A stretch of DNA of 34,265 bases from Oscillospiraceae bacterium. GTDB taxonomy: Bacteria; Bacillota; Clostridia; Oscillospirales; Ruminococcaceae. This document shows positions 13,156 through 19,760 of this stretch, one piece after another; positions within the stretch are counted from its first letter, which is position 1; each line of letters opens with the position of its first letter. Position numbers and translations under genes: made by a program. Location of the stretch: contig JAQVCU010000023.1 in NCBI GenBank assembly GCA_028689635.1, positions 1 to 34,265 of the forward strand. The letters are read 5' to 3'. The notes under the pieces are model-generated. The model saw only the letters and a list, made by a program, of their open reading frames with translations. It was not told the origin of the DNA and did not search any database.

Positions 13156-14551
13156 TTATCAAATCGCTGTCTCCTGCGGCTATGACGTCAATGGTCGTCA
13201 AAGCCGGCAATACTTCACGTGGACGCCTCCTGCCGGAATGACGGCGAAGCAGGAGGCAAAAGAGCTTGAGCGCCAGAAGGTTCTCTTTGAGGAGCGGGCA
13301 AATGCTGGGGTTACCAAGGACGGGAGCATTCGCTTTCAGGCTTTTTCTGAAACCTGGCTAAAGGAATACGCCGAGCTTGAGCTCAAAGCAAAAACCGTGG
13401 ACGGGTACCGGAGGCGTCTTCTTCGGATAAATCAAGCTATTGGTCACATCAAGCTGAAAGACCTCCGCGTCGGTCATTTGAACAGCTTCTACGCCAATCT
13501 GCGCGAGGAAGGTATGCGGGAGGACGATAAATTCTGCGCCAAGGCGGATTTATCTCCTGCGGTCAAAGCCCAAGCGGAAACGCTGACCGCATTCGCGCAG
13601 CGGGCAGGCGTCAGCCTTGCCACGCTCAAGCAAGCCATGCAGCGCAGTAATATCAATCCGGAGAGCGCTGCTGCCATTGCCGCCGCTCTGGGGAGGAAGC
13701 GTGCCGAGCTGTTCACAGAGCAGCACGTGCACGGGGAAACGCTTTCCTCGAGCAGCGTTCGTTCCTTCCATCGTGTGATTTCTTCCATTCTCACAAAGGC
13801 GGTAAAGTGGGGCTATATCGCTTATAATCCCGCCGTCAATGCGGAGCTTCCTAAAATGCCAGCCCATAAAGCTGCTTATTTGGATGAGGCTGATATTCGG
13901 CGTATGCTGGAGCTCCTGCAGGAGGAACCGATTAAATATCGGGCGATGATTGGGGTTGACGTCATGTCCGGTCTGCGGCGCGGCGAGCTCCTCGGTCTTC
14001 GCTGGTGCGATGTGGATTTCGTGTCCGAGACCGTTTCTGTCGTTCAGACTTCCTCCTATGTGAAGGGGAAGGGCGTTTTCATTGACACGCCGAAGAACCG
14101 CACCTCCGATCGCGTCCTGAAGCTCTCCCGCTCGGTCTTCATCCTCCTGCGGGAATACAAAGACTGGCAGGACGCTCAGCGGGACGCCTGCGGCGACTTT
14201 TGGAAAGACAAGGACGGCAGAGTGTTCACCGGCGACGACGGTGCGCCCGTGTTTCCGGATGTGCTGACGAAATGGTTTGCTGCTTTCGTGAAGCGTTCCG
14301 GTCTGCCGCACGTAACCATTCACAGCCTGCGGCATACTTACGCTTCAATCCTGATCGCGCAGGGGACTCCACTCATTGTCGTCTCCTCCCGCATGGGGCA
14401 CGCGCAAGCCAGCACGACCGCGAATATCTACGCCCATATCATCAAGTCGGCAGATGAAAAAGCCTCGCAGGTGACGGAAATGTTCGCTGATTCCCTCGTA
14501 CCCGAAAAGCCGCAGCCCGCCTTCAAACGGAAAAAGTCTACCAGCGCATAA
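13127..14551 (+). CDS. int: Tyrosine site-specific integrase
   Basis: This 474-residue recombinase has an N-terminal arm-binding part (about 1-60), a core-binding part (from about 70) and a catalytic domain (about 250-440). The catalytic residues are visible: R284 in SGLRRGE, H399 and R402 in HSLRHTY, H425 in RMGHAQ and the nucleophile Y435 in ANIYAHI. Between the two halves of the core-binding part, about residues 148-196 form an extra XRE-like helix-turn-helix (LTAFAQRAGVSLATLKQAMQRSNINPESAAAIAAALGRKRAELF), an insertion I have seen in other Clostridia integrases. GAGGAGG precedes the ATG at 13127, which lies inside the repressor gene. The adjacent tRNA-Thr region is its likely target. Confidence 0.93.
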   Translation: MATARKRGDSYQIAVSCGYDVNGRQSRQYFTWTPPAGMTAKQEAKELERQKVLFEERANAGVTKDGSIRFQAFSETWLKEYAELELKAKTVDGYRRRLLRINQAIGHIKLKDLRVGHLNSFYANLREEGMREDDKFCAKADLSPAVKAQAETLTAFAQRAGVSLATLKQAMQRSNINPESAAAIAAALGRKRAELFTEQHVHGETLSSSSVRSFHRVISSILTKAVKWGYIAYNPAVNAELPKMPAHKAAYLDEADIRRMLELLQEEPIKYRAMIGVDVMSGLRRGELLGLRWCDVDFVSETVSVVQTSSYVKGKGVFIDTPKNRTSDRVLKLSRSVFILLREYKDWQDAQRDACGDFWKDKDGRVFTGDDGAPVFPDVLTKWFAAFVKRSGLPHVTIHSLRHTYASILIAQGTPLIVVSSRMGHAQASTTANIYAHIIKSADEKASQVTEMFADSLVPEKPQPAFKRKKSTSA

Positions 14552-14556
14552 AAATA

Positions 14557-14574
14557 GCCGGGTTCCTGCCCGGC
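14557..14574 (+). terminator. Small hairpin behind the integrase gene
   Basis: GCCGGG (14557-14562) pairs with CCCGGC (14569-14574) six bases after the integrase stop. No clean T-run follows. Confidence 0.35.
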
Positions 14575-14582
14575 GCAAAAAG

Positions 14583-14622
14583 AAAGACCCGCAACATCCT
14601 TTTCGGGGTGCTGCGGGTCTTT
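14583..14622 (-). terminator. Terminator of tRNA-Thr, bidirectional with the integrase
   Basis: AAAGACCCGCA (14583-14593) pairs with TGCGGGTCTTT (14612-14622). On the minus strand the hairpin follows the CCA end of tRNA-Thr directly and is followed by CTTTCTTTTTG, a good termination signal. On the plus strand it can stop integrase transcription. Confidence 0.75.
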
Positions 14623-14623
14623 A

Positions 14624-14699
14624 TGGAGCTGGATGTCGGAATCGAACCGACCACCTCATCATTACGAGTGATGTGCTCTACCGAATGAGCTAATCCAGC
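14624..14699 (-). tRNA. tRNA-Thr (anticodon CGU), intact, CCA encoded
   Basis: On the minus strand the cloverleaf is complete. The acceptor GCTGGAT pairs with ATCCAGC, the D stem is GCTC/GAGC, the anticodon stem is CATCA/TGATG with loop CTCGTAA (anticodon CGT), and the T arm is GTCGG-TTCGATT-CCGAC. The discriminator is T and CCA is encoded. Its sequence clearly differs from the two nearby fragments of another tRNA-Thr(CGU). It sits between the integrase and the inferred right att site, so the element appears to carry it. No own promoter is evident. Confidence 0.93.
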
Positions 14700-14731
14700 A
14701 TGTGAGGGCTGAATGCCCTGTTTTTTGCGTG

Positions 14732-14785
14732 ATAAACGTCAAATGAGCGTCAAATGGCGAATCTGCGTCAAGTGTGAGGCGCGAA
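14732..14785. repeat. Repeated CGTCAA motifs; right copy of the 21-bp direct repeat
   Basis: ACGTCAAA, GCGTCAAA and GCGTCAAG occur in tandem. The stretch 14732-14752 matches 179-199 in 20 of 21 bases and in the same orientation. The position just inside the right end fits integrase arm-type sites. Confidence 0.5.
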
Positions 14786-14838
14786 AAAGCCTGTAAACAC
14801 GGGGGTTTTCTGGCTTTGCCGGTCGTTATTGCCGTCTG

Positions 14839-14877
14839 ATTACGAATGCGCTGCTCTACCAACTGAGCTATACCAGC
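14839..14877 (-). pseudogene. 5' half of a tRNA-Thr(CGU), broken in the anticodon loop (putative attR)
   Basis: From 14877 leftward the sequence reads GCTGGTA, a D arm GCTC-AGTTGGTA-GAGC, the anticodon stem GCGCA and the loop TTCGTAA, then leaves the tRNA pattern one base later. The 3' half is missing. A break in the anticodon loop is a classic crossover site of tyrosine integrases, so the shared ATTACGAA (14839-14846) is the likely att core. Left of it lies the element and right of it the host. Confidence 0.7.
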
Positions 14878-14929
14878 GTATGAACTTTTGGGGATGCTTG
14901 CGGGGATTTGCGATGCTTACCTTAACTAC

Positions 14930-14984
14930 AACCAACGACCTGCGCATTACGAATGCGCTGCTCTACCAACTGAGCCATACCAGC
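14930..14984 (-). pseudogene. Second tRNA-Thr(CGU) fragment, broken in the T-loop
   Basis: This copy is nearly the same as the fragment at 14839-14877 (GCTGGTATGGCTC against GCTGGTATAGCTC). It continues through a complete anticodon arm (GCGCA-TTCGTAA-TGCGC) and variable region into the T stem (GTTGG), then leaves the tRNA pattern after GGTT. The acceptor 3' strand is missing, so it cannot work as a tRNA. It is the copy nearest to the consensus promoter and probably the original host gene. Confidence 0.75.
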
Positions 14985-15002
14985 AGCTTGGAGACGCTAT
15001 CT

Positions 15003-15031
15003 ATTATATATCCTCAAAGCCCCGCCGTCAA
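15003..15031 (-). promoter_or_regulatory. Consensus promoter of the tRNA-Thr locus
   Basis: On the minus strand TTGACG (15026-15031) and TATAAT (15003-15008) are 17 bases apart, and the first tRNA fragment starts 19 bases downstream. No other promoter is seen before the intact tRNA at 14699, so transcription probably runs through both fragments to reach it. Confidence 0.75.
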
Positions 15032-15050
15032 GGAGAAAAAGAACGGGGCT
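15018..15050. repeat. Hairpin overlapping the tRNA promoter
   Basis: AGCCCCG (15018-15024) pairs with CGGGGCT (15044-15050). On the plus strand GTTTTGTT follows, so it may stop rightward transcription out of the element. It overlaps the -35 region of the leftward tRNA promoter. Confidence 0.4.
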
Positions 15051-15268
15051 GTTTTGTTGCGCAACGGAAAATTTTGAGCGGGGCGGAATCAAAGAAAGGG
15101 GATGAAAAAAAACAAAGACTGTAGTATAATGTGCTTGAGTGGGATGATATGATTTCCTATGAGGGAGAGCCGGAAAACCAAAACGCGGGCGGCGCCTGCC
15201 CCAACAGGGGCGCTGTATGGGTTGTTTTGGCTGTCCGGAGAAAAATAGAGGATCCAGGGGAGATTGGA

Positions 15269-16198
15269 ATGACAGAAAGAATCAGAAGAAACGCATATAC
15301 CGGCAGGAGGAAACGGGGCGGCGGCGGGGCCGTCGTGATCCTGATGCTTCTGCTGATCGTGGCGCTATCCTTTGGCGGCGCCTGCCTGTGGCAAAATTAT
15401 GACGACCAAAACGGCGGCCCCTCCCAAAGCGTTTCGGCGCCGCCGGAGAGTCCGGATCCTGAGAGTCAGGATCCGGAAAGCCAGGATCCGGAAAGCCAGG
15501 AGAGCAGTTCAGAGCCAGAGAAGGAAGAGAGCGAGGAATCGGAGAGCTCCTCCGAAGCCGCGGCCCCGGCTGGGACGAATTATGGCAAAGCGGTCCCCGA
15601 ATCCGCCCGGGTCAACAGCGATTATTTTGACGATGCCCTTTTTGTGGGGGATTCAGTCACCGACGGCATCCAGGCCTACGCCATTATGAAAAACACCACG
15701 GTGATCGCCCATACCGGCATCAACCCGGAGACCATCTCCACCAAAGAGGTTATCCGCACCGACGACGGCAGCATGATCACGATGCTGGACGCGATGGCGT
15801 TGCACCCGGAGGCAAAAAAAATCTACATTATGCTGGGGGCCAACGGCATCGCCTGGATCGAGCGCGATCCGTTTATCAGCTCCTATGAGGCCTTTATCGA
15901 CCAGGTGAAGGAACAGCACCCAGACGCCGTGATCTATATCCAGTCCATCCTGCCGGTGACCAAATCGAAGCAGGACGGCGACGAGCGTTACGCCAACAGC
16001 AAGATCGACAGCTACAACGCGGCGATCCAGAAAATGGCGGAGCAAAAGCAGGTGTACTACCTCAATGTGGCGGAGGCTTTCAAAGACGAGGAGGGCAACC
16101 TTCCCGAGGAAGCGAGCCCGGTGGACGGGATGCATTTTGGGCCGAAATACTACGAAAAATGGTTCGAGTACCTGAAGATCCATACGGCAGAGGGCTGA
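15269..16198 (+). CDS. Membrane-anchored SGNH/GDSL-family hydrolase
   Basis: This 309-residue protein has a basic N-terminus, one membrane segment (about residues 20-40), a stalk rich in E, S and P (about 50-100, with repeated PESQD) and an extracellular SGNH domain. The nucleophile is S129 in FVGDSVTDG, the oxyanion asparagine is N192 in MLGANG, and D286-x-x-H289 in VDGMHFG completes the triad. Such enzymes remove or transfer acyl groups on cell-wall polymers or glycans. The ATG at 15269 has AGGGGAG upstream; longer starts lack support. It is followed by a lipoprotein and a membrane protein in the same direction, suggesting an envelope operon. The substrate is unknown. Confidence 0.85.
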   Translation: MTERIRRNAYTGRRKRGGGGAVVILMLLLIVALSFGGACLWQNYDDQNGGPSQSVSAPPESPDPESQDPESQDPESQESSSEPEKEESEESESSSEAAAPAGTNYGKAVPESARVNSDYFDDALFVGDSVTDGIQAYAIMKNTTVIAHTGINPETISTKEVIRTDDGSMITMLDAMALHPEAKKIYIMLGANGIAWIERDPFISSYEAFIDQVKEQHPDAVIYIQSILPVTKSKQDGDERYANSKIDSYNAAIQKMAEQKQVYYLNVAEAFKDEEGNLPEEASPVDGMHFGPKYYEKWFEYLKIHTAEG

Positions 16199-16232
16199 CG
16201 GCGGGACGGCTTTTCCTTTTGATGAGACAAAA

Positions 16233-16271
16233 ACAGAAAGACAATACAGAAAGACAATACAGAAAGACAGG
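16233..16271. repeat. Three 13-bp tandem repeats
   Basis: ACAGAAAGACAAT occurs at 16233-16245 and 16246-16258, and as ACAGAAAGACAGG at 16259-16271. The repeat lies in the gap before the DUF4358 gene and runs almost into its ribosome site, so copy-number change could alter translation. Confidence 0.8.
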
Positions 16272-16284
16272 GGAACAATAGGAT

Positions 16285-16752
16285 ATGAAAAAAAGATGGA
16301 TCGCATTTTTGTTGACGGCGCTGTGCGCGGCGGGCCTGATGAGCGGCTGCGGCGTGCAGGCGAAGGACGTGGACGTGGCCGCGGTGGCCGATGAAGTGAA
16401 GAACACCATCGTTTTTCAGGATGAGATGATGGAGATCGAAAAGGATGTGCTGGAAAACTATTACCGCGTCACCGACGAAGACATTGAAAGCTTTCAGGTG
16501 TACAAAAGCGCTTCCGGCGCCACAGCGGAGGAGATCGCGGTATTCCAGGCCAAAAGCGGCAGGGCCGACGCCGTAAAGGAAGCGGTCAACATGCGGGTGG
16601 AAGACCTAGGGCTTTCCTTTGAGGATTATGTCCCCGAAGAAATGGTCAAAATCAACAATGCGGTGGTTCTGGTCAAAGGCCACACAGTGGCGCTGGTGGT
16701 GGCGGACGACAGCGACGGCGCGAAAAAGCTGCTGAACAGCCTGCTTTCCTAA
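16285..16752 (+). CDS. DUF4358-type lipoprotein
   Basis: This 155-residue protein has a lipoprotein signal (MKKRWIAFLLTALCAAGLMSGC) with the lipid-attachment cysteine at position 22. The mature part fits the DUF4358 family as I know it in Clostridia, with DVAAVADEVKNTI, YRVTDEDIESFQVYKSASGATAEEIAVFQAK and a closing VVLVKGHTVALVVADD. The function of the family is unknown. It is probably anchored to the outer side of the membrane. It follows the SGNH hydrolase gene by 86 bases and precedes a small membrane protein, probably in one operon. Confidence 0.8.
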   Translation: MKKRWIAFLLTALCAAGLMSGCGVQAKDVDVAAVADEVKNTIVFQDEMMEIEKDVLENYYRVTDEDIESFQVYKSASGATAEEIAVFQAKSGRADAVKEAVNMRVEDLGLSFEDYVPEEMVKINNAVVLVKGHTVALVVADDSDGAKKLLNSLLS

Positions 16753-16778
16753 AAAACGCGAAGGGGGATCGATGCGCG

Positions 16779-17132
16779 ATGTATGTAGAATGCTGCACGA
16801 TCATCGTCATCATTGGAGTGATGGCTTATATCATGGCTCGAAAAGGCCGGATGGGGGCCGCAGTGGCTACGCTGCCGCTGATCATCGTTCCCTGTTGCCA
16901 TCTGGTGGCGCCCTTCCTGGCCCACCTGTTGGATTCCTGCTTTGCGGCGCTTAGCTACAATCTGTTCCACGTAAGCGTGATGCTGGTGGGGCTGGTGGTT
17001 TCCTGCGCGCTGTACGGCATGTTGGCGGGCAACATGGGCAAAAAGAAGGCCCGCCGGGTGTATGTGGTGCTTTGCAGCGCCTTCAGCGCCGTGCTGGCAT
17101 TGGTGCTGCTCAATTATACCCTGCATTTTTAA
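16779..17132 (+). CDS. Small integral membrane protein
   Basis: This 117-residue protein has about four hydrophobic segments (about residues 5-18, 25-45, 55-80 and 92-114) with short basic loops (ARKGR, GKKKARR). No family was recognised. A purine-rich AAGGGGG lies 11 bases before the ATG at 16779, somewhat far. It is 26 bases behind the lipoprotein gene and is followed by a strong terminator, so it is probably the last gene of the envelope operon. Confidence 0.65.
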   Translation: MYVECCTIIVIIGVMAYIMARKGRMGAAVATLPLIIVPCCHLVAPFLAHLLDSCFAALSYNLFHVSVMLVGLVVSCALYGMLAGNMGKKKARRVYVVLCSAFSAVLALVLLNYTLHF

Positions 17133-17180
17133 GGGTGGCAAAAAAGATAAAAGAGGAAGGGGCGGCGCCGCTTTTTCCGG

Positions 17181-17214
17181 AAAGGCTGCCGGCGGCCCCG
17201 GCAGCCTTTGTTTT
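17181..17214 (+). terminator. Strong intrinsic terminator or attenuator before the HAD gene
   Basis: AAAGGCTGCCGG (17181-17192) pairs perfectly with CCGGCAGCCTTT (17198-17209) around five bases, followed by GTTTT. Only about 20 bases separate it from the next start, too few for a promoter. The HAD gene is therefore either read through or driven from upstream of this hairpin. Confidence 0.8.
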
Positions 17215-17234
17215 ATAAGGAGGGGAAAGCTGTG

Positions 17235-17909
17235 ATGGGTTTTAAGGGCGCGATCTTTGATCTGGACGGTACGCTGCTGGATTCCATGGGAGTATGGCGG
17301 AAGATCGATGTGGATTTTTTGGCACAGCGGGGCCTTGCGGTGCCGGATGACTATATCCGCGCCATCACGGCTATGCACTATCAGCTGGCAGCGGAATATA
17401 CCATCCAGCGCTTTGGCCTGCGGGAGAGCCCGGAAGCTGTGGTAGAGGAATGGAACCGCATGGCCCAGGAGGCCTACGCCCGGGATGTGCTGCTCAAGCC
17501 CGGGGCCAGGCGCTATCTGGAAAAGCTGCGGCGGGAGGGCGTTCGCATTGCGGCGGCCACCGCCTCTGCGGAGGGGCTATATCTTCCGGCCCTGCGCCAC
17601 AATGGGGTGGAAGGCTTTTTTGACGCCTTTACCACCGTGACGGAGGTGCCCCGGGGAAAGGGATTCCCCGATATTTATCTGCTGGCGGCCCAAAAGCTTG
17701 GGCTGGAGCCGGGGGAGTGCGCGGTATACGAGGATATTCTGGCGGGGATCCGGGGAGCTAAAGACGGCGGCTTTTACGCCGTAGGGATCTATGACCGCCA
17801 CTCGGACTACGAGTGGGAGGAGATCCGCCGGCTGGCCGACCTCAGCGTTACCGGCTGGGAGGAGCTTTTGGATAAGGAAGACGCCATGGGAGGGAAACAG
17901 GATGCCTAA
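17235..17909 (+). CDS. HAD-superfamily phosphatase, beta-phosphoglucomutase-like
   Basis: This 224-residue cytosolic protein has the HAD motifs: D9-L-D11-G-T-L-L-D-S (nucleophile and acid), a helical cap, AAATAS as motif II, the lysine in PRGKGFPDIYL as motif III, and VYEDILAGIRGAKDGGF as motif IV. The cap and motif pattern fit the beta-phosphoglucomutase/phosphatase subgroup, whose members act on small sugar phosphates or nucleotides; the substrate is not evident. A GTG three bases upstream is an alternative start. The gene overlaps the following peptidase gene by eight bases, so they are coupled. Confidence 0.85.
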   Translation: MGFKGAIFDLDGTLLDSMGVWRKIDVDFLAQRGLAVPDDYIRAITAMHYQLAAEYTIQRFGLRESPEAVVEEWNRMAQEAYARDVLLKPGARRYLEKLRREGVRIAAATASAEGLYLPALRHNGVEGFFDAFTTVTEVPRGKGFPDIYLLAAQKLGLEPGECAVYEDILAGIRGAKDGGFYAVGIYDRHSDYEWEEIRRLADLSVTGWEELLDKEDAMGGKQDA

Positions 17910-19554
17910 CGATCTGCCACAGGGGCTTGAAGAGGAGATCCAGGCGGTTTTGTATCCCTATGTTGCGGCCCAAAGCATTTCCGGCACGGAAAAGGAGCGG
18001 GCGGCCGGGGCGTTTTTAAAGGAGCATTTTGCGGCCATCCCCTATTTTCAGCGCCACCCGGAACTGTATGGGACGCGCAGGATCCCGGAAGATCCCTTTG
18101 AGCGCGAGGTCTTTTGGGCCATGCGCCGGGGCGAGGGCAAAAAAACGGTGGTATTGATCCACCACAGCGACGTTGCGGGCGTGGAGGATTTTAAGCAGCT
18201 GCAGGAATTGGCTTTTCGGCCGGAGAAATTGCGCCGGGAACTGCTGGAACTGGCGCCGGCGCTTTCGGAGGACGCGCAAAAGGATCTGGAAAGCGGAGAA
18301 TTTTTGTTTGGCCGTGGCTGTACGGATATGAAGGGCGGCGGTTCGGTGCAGATCGCGCTGCTGAAACGCTATTGCGAGCAGGAGCGCTTTGACGGCAATG
18401 TTATTCTGCTTGCGGTGCCGGACGAGGAGAACCTTTCCGCCGGGATGAGGGCCGCCGTAAGCCTTTTGCGGGAGCTTGGGGAGCGCTATGGCCTCGATTT
18501 TCGGATGATGATCAATTCCGAGCCCCATCAGCGGCGCGACCCGGAAAAAGGGATGTTTTCCCTGGGGTCGGTGGGAAAGGTGCTGGTCTCGGTTTATGTC
18601 CGCGGTTTTTTGGCCCACGCCGGGACGGTGTTCAAAGGATTCAACCCCTTGGGCCTGTTGAGCCGTATTGTGGAAAAGACAGAAGTGAACATGGATTTTT
18701 CCGACAGTGTGGGCCGGGAATGCGCCCCGCCGCCCACCTGGCTGCAGCTGTCCGACGGTAAGACCGGGTACGATGTATCCCTGCCCCTCAGCGCCTTTGG
18801 GCTGCTCAGCGTGCTTACCTTCCGCAGGGGCCCCCAGGAGGTGCTGGCCCAGGTGAAGGGCCTTTCTCAAGAGGCCTTTCAGGAGCATTTGCAGAAAATG
18901 GAAAGCCAATACCGGCGCTTTGCGTTGATCACCTGGGAGGGGGAAGCTCTCTTGCCCTGGAAACCCGCGGTGGTGACGGTGGGAGAGCTGTACCGCGAGG
19001 CAAAGGCCGCTTTTGGAGAAAAGTTTACTCAAAATTATCAAAAGGCCCTTTGCCAGGCGGCGGCGGGGCTGCGGGCCGGAAAAATCAGCGCGGCCCAGGC
19101 TCAACGCCGGCTGATCGAGGAGATCTACGCTTATATCGACGATCTGTCGCCCCGGGTGGTGCTGGGGCTTTGTGTGCCCTATTATCCCAGCGTTTCCTGC
19201 CTGGATTGGAACGGGGAGCCGGAGGCTTTGAGCGAGGAGCTCCGCCGCTTTTCCCGGGAACATTTTGGCCAGGACTATGAAACGGAACACTTTTTTACCG
19301 GCATATCCGACCTGAGCTACAGCGGGATCCGCCGGAAGATGGGGCTTCAAAAGACCCTCCATGACGAAATGCCTCTGTTTGGGAACGGTTACGACATTCC
19401 TCTGGAGGATATGGAGGCTGTCGCCATGCCCTGCATCAACATTGGCCCCTGGGGGAAAGACCTGCACAAAATGACCGAGCGGGTTTGGAAAGAGGATCTT
19501 TTCCGCCGTACCCCGGCCCTGCTGGACTGCGCGGTGCGCACGTTGCTTGGCTGA
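17902..19554 (+). CDS. M20-family peptidase, RocB-like
   Basis: This 550-residue cytosolic protein has M20 metallopeptidase motifs: H88-S-D90 (VVLIHHSDVAG), D142 in GRGCTDMKGGG, E175-E176 in VPDEEN, and INSEPH further on. The length and the order of motifs match the RocB-like branch, linked in Bacillus to arginine use, rather than shorter carboxypeptidases. Its probable activity is hydrolysis of a small peptide or amidated amino acid. GGGAGG precedes the ATG at 17902, which lies inside the HAD gene. A terminator hairpin follows. Confidence 0.85.
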   Translation: MPNDLPQGLEEEIQAVLYPYVAAQSISGTEKERAAGAFLKEHFAAIPYFQRHPELYGTRRIPEDPFEREVFWAMRRGEGKKTVVLIHHSDVAGVEDFKQLQELAFRPEKLRRELLELAPALSEDAQKDLESGEFLFGRGCTDMKGGGSVQIALLKRYCEQERFDGNVILLAVPDEENLSAGMRAAVSLLRELGERYGLDFRMMINSEPHQRRDPEKGMFSLGSVGKVLVSVYVRGFLAHAGTVFKGFNPLGLLSRIVEKTEVNMDFSDSVGRECAPPPTWLQLSDGKTGYDVSLPLSAFGLLSVLTFRRGPQEVLAQVKGLSQEAFQEHLQKMESQYRRFALITWEGEALLPWKPAVVTVGELYREAKAAFGEKFTQNYQKALCQAAAGLRAGKISAAQAQRRLIEEIYAYIDDLSPRVVLGLCVPYYPSVSCLDWNGEPEALSEELRRFSREHFGQDYETEHFFTGISDLSYSGIRRKMGLQKTLHDEMPLFGNGYDIPLEDMEAVAMPCINIGPWGKDLHKMTERVWKEDLFRRTPALLDCAVRTLLG

Positions 19555-19560
19555 AGATCG

Positions 19561-19590
19561 AGCGCCGCCCCTTTGAAACGGGGTGGCGCT
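19561..19590 (+). terminator. Terminator hairpin behind the peptidase gene
   Basis: AGCGCCGCCCC (19561-19571) pairs with GGGGTGGCGCT (19580-19590) with one G-T pair, followed by ACTATTTT. It ends the HAD-peptidase operon before the adhE control region. Confidence 0.7.
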
Positions 19591-19625
19591 ACTATTTTGC
19601 ACAAAAATTCATAAAGATGTTTGCG

Positions 19626-19660
19626 TTTATTTAACAATTATATTGTTAAATAAATATCAA
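19626..19660. promoter_or_regulatory. Upstream palindrome and second Rex-like site of adhE
   Basis: TTTATTTAACAAT (19626-19638) and ATTGTTAAATAAA (19642-19654) form a 13-bp inverted repeat. Overlapping it, 19643-19660 (TTGTTAAATAAATATCAA) fits the Rex pattern TTGTTAA-N4-TTAACAA with two mismatches. It lies just upstream of the -35 box. Confidence 0.55.
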
Positions 19661-19667
19661 CTTATTC

Positions 19668-19696
19668 TTGACATCGGGGCTGCCTCTTGCTATAAT
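19668..19696 (+). promoter_or_regulatory. Promoter of adhE
   Basis: TTGACA (19668-19673) and TATAAT (19691-19696) are both perfect boxes with a 17-base spacer. A Rex-like operator starts two bases downstream. Confidence 0.85.
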
Positions 19697-19697
19697 A

Positions 19698-19715
19698 TTG
19701 TTAGAAAATTAACAA
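19698..19715. promoter_or_regulatory. Rex operator of adhE
   Basis: TTGTTAGAAAATTAACAA matches the Rex consensus TTGTTAA-N4-TTAACAA with one mismatch. It covers the expected transcription start. Rex releases DNA when the NADH/NAD ratio is high and is known to control adhE in Clostridia, so fermentative redox control is likely. Confidence 0.75.
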
Positions 19716-19760
19716 AGTTCAAACGCCCCAAGGCTTTATCATTTTCAGGAGGTAACCGTT

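Larger units (their letters stand above)
1..14846. mobile_element. Phage-derived integrative element (right part; left end outside window)
   Basis: This segment carries an integrase, CI-like and Cro-like regulators arranged head to head, an excisionase-like protein, a Lin1244-type replication protein, a sigma factor, a tape measure protein and an HK97-gp10-like protein, plus surface-protein cargo. The right boundary is placed in a tRNA-Thr fragment whose identity to a tRNA stops in the anticodon loop near 14839-14846. No matching 3' tRNA half is seen at the left, so the left boundary is probably beyond position 1. Head, portal, terminase and tail-tube genes are absent from the part that is visible. 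It could be a decayed prophage, a phage satellite or a conjugative element with phage genes; the visible part does not decide this. Confidence 0.75.
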
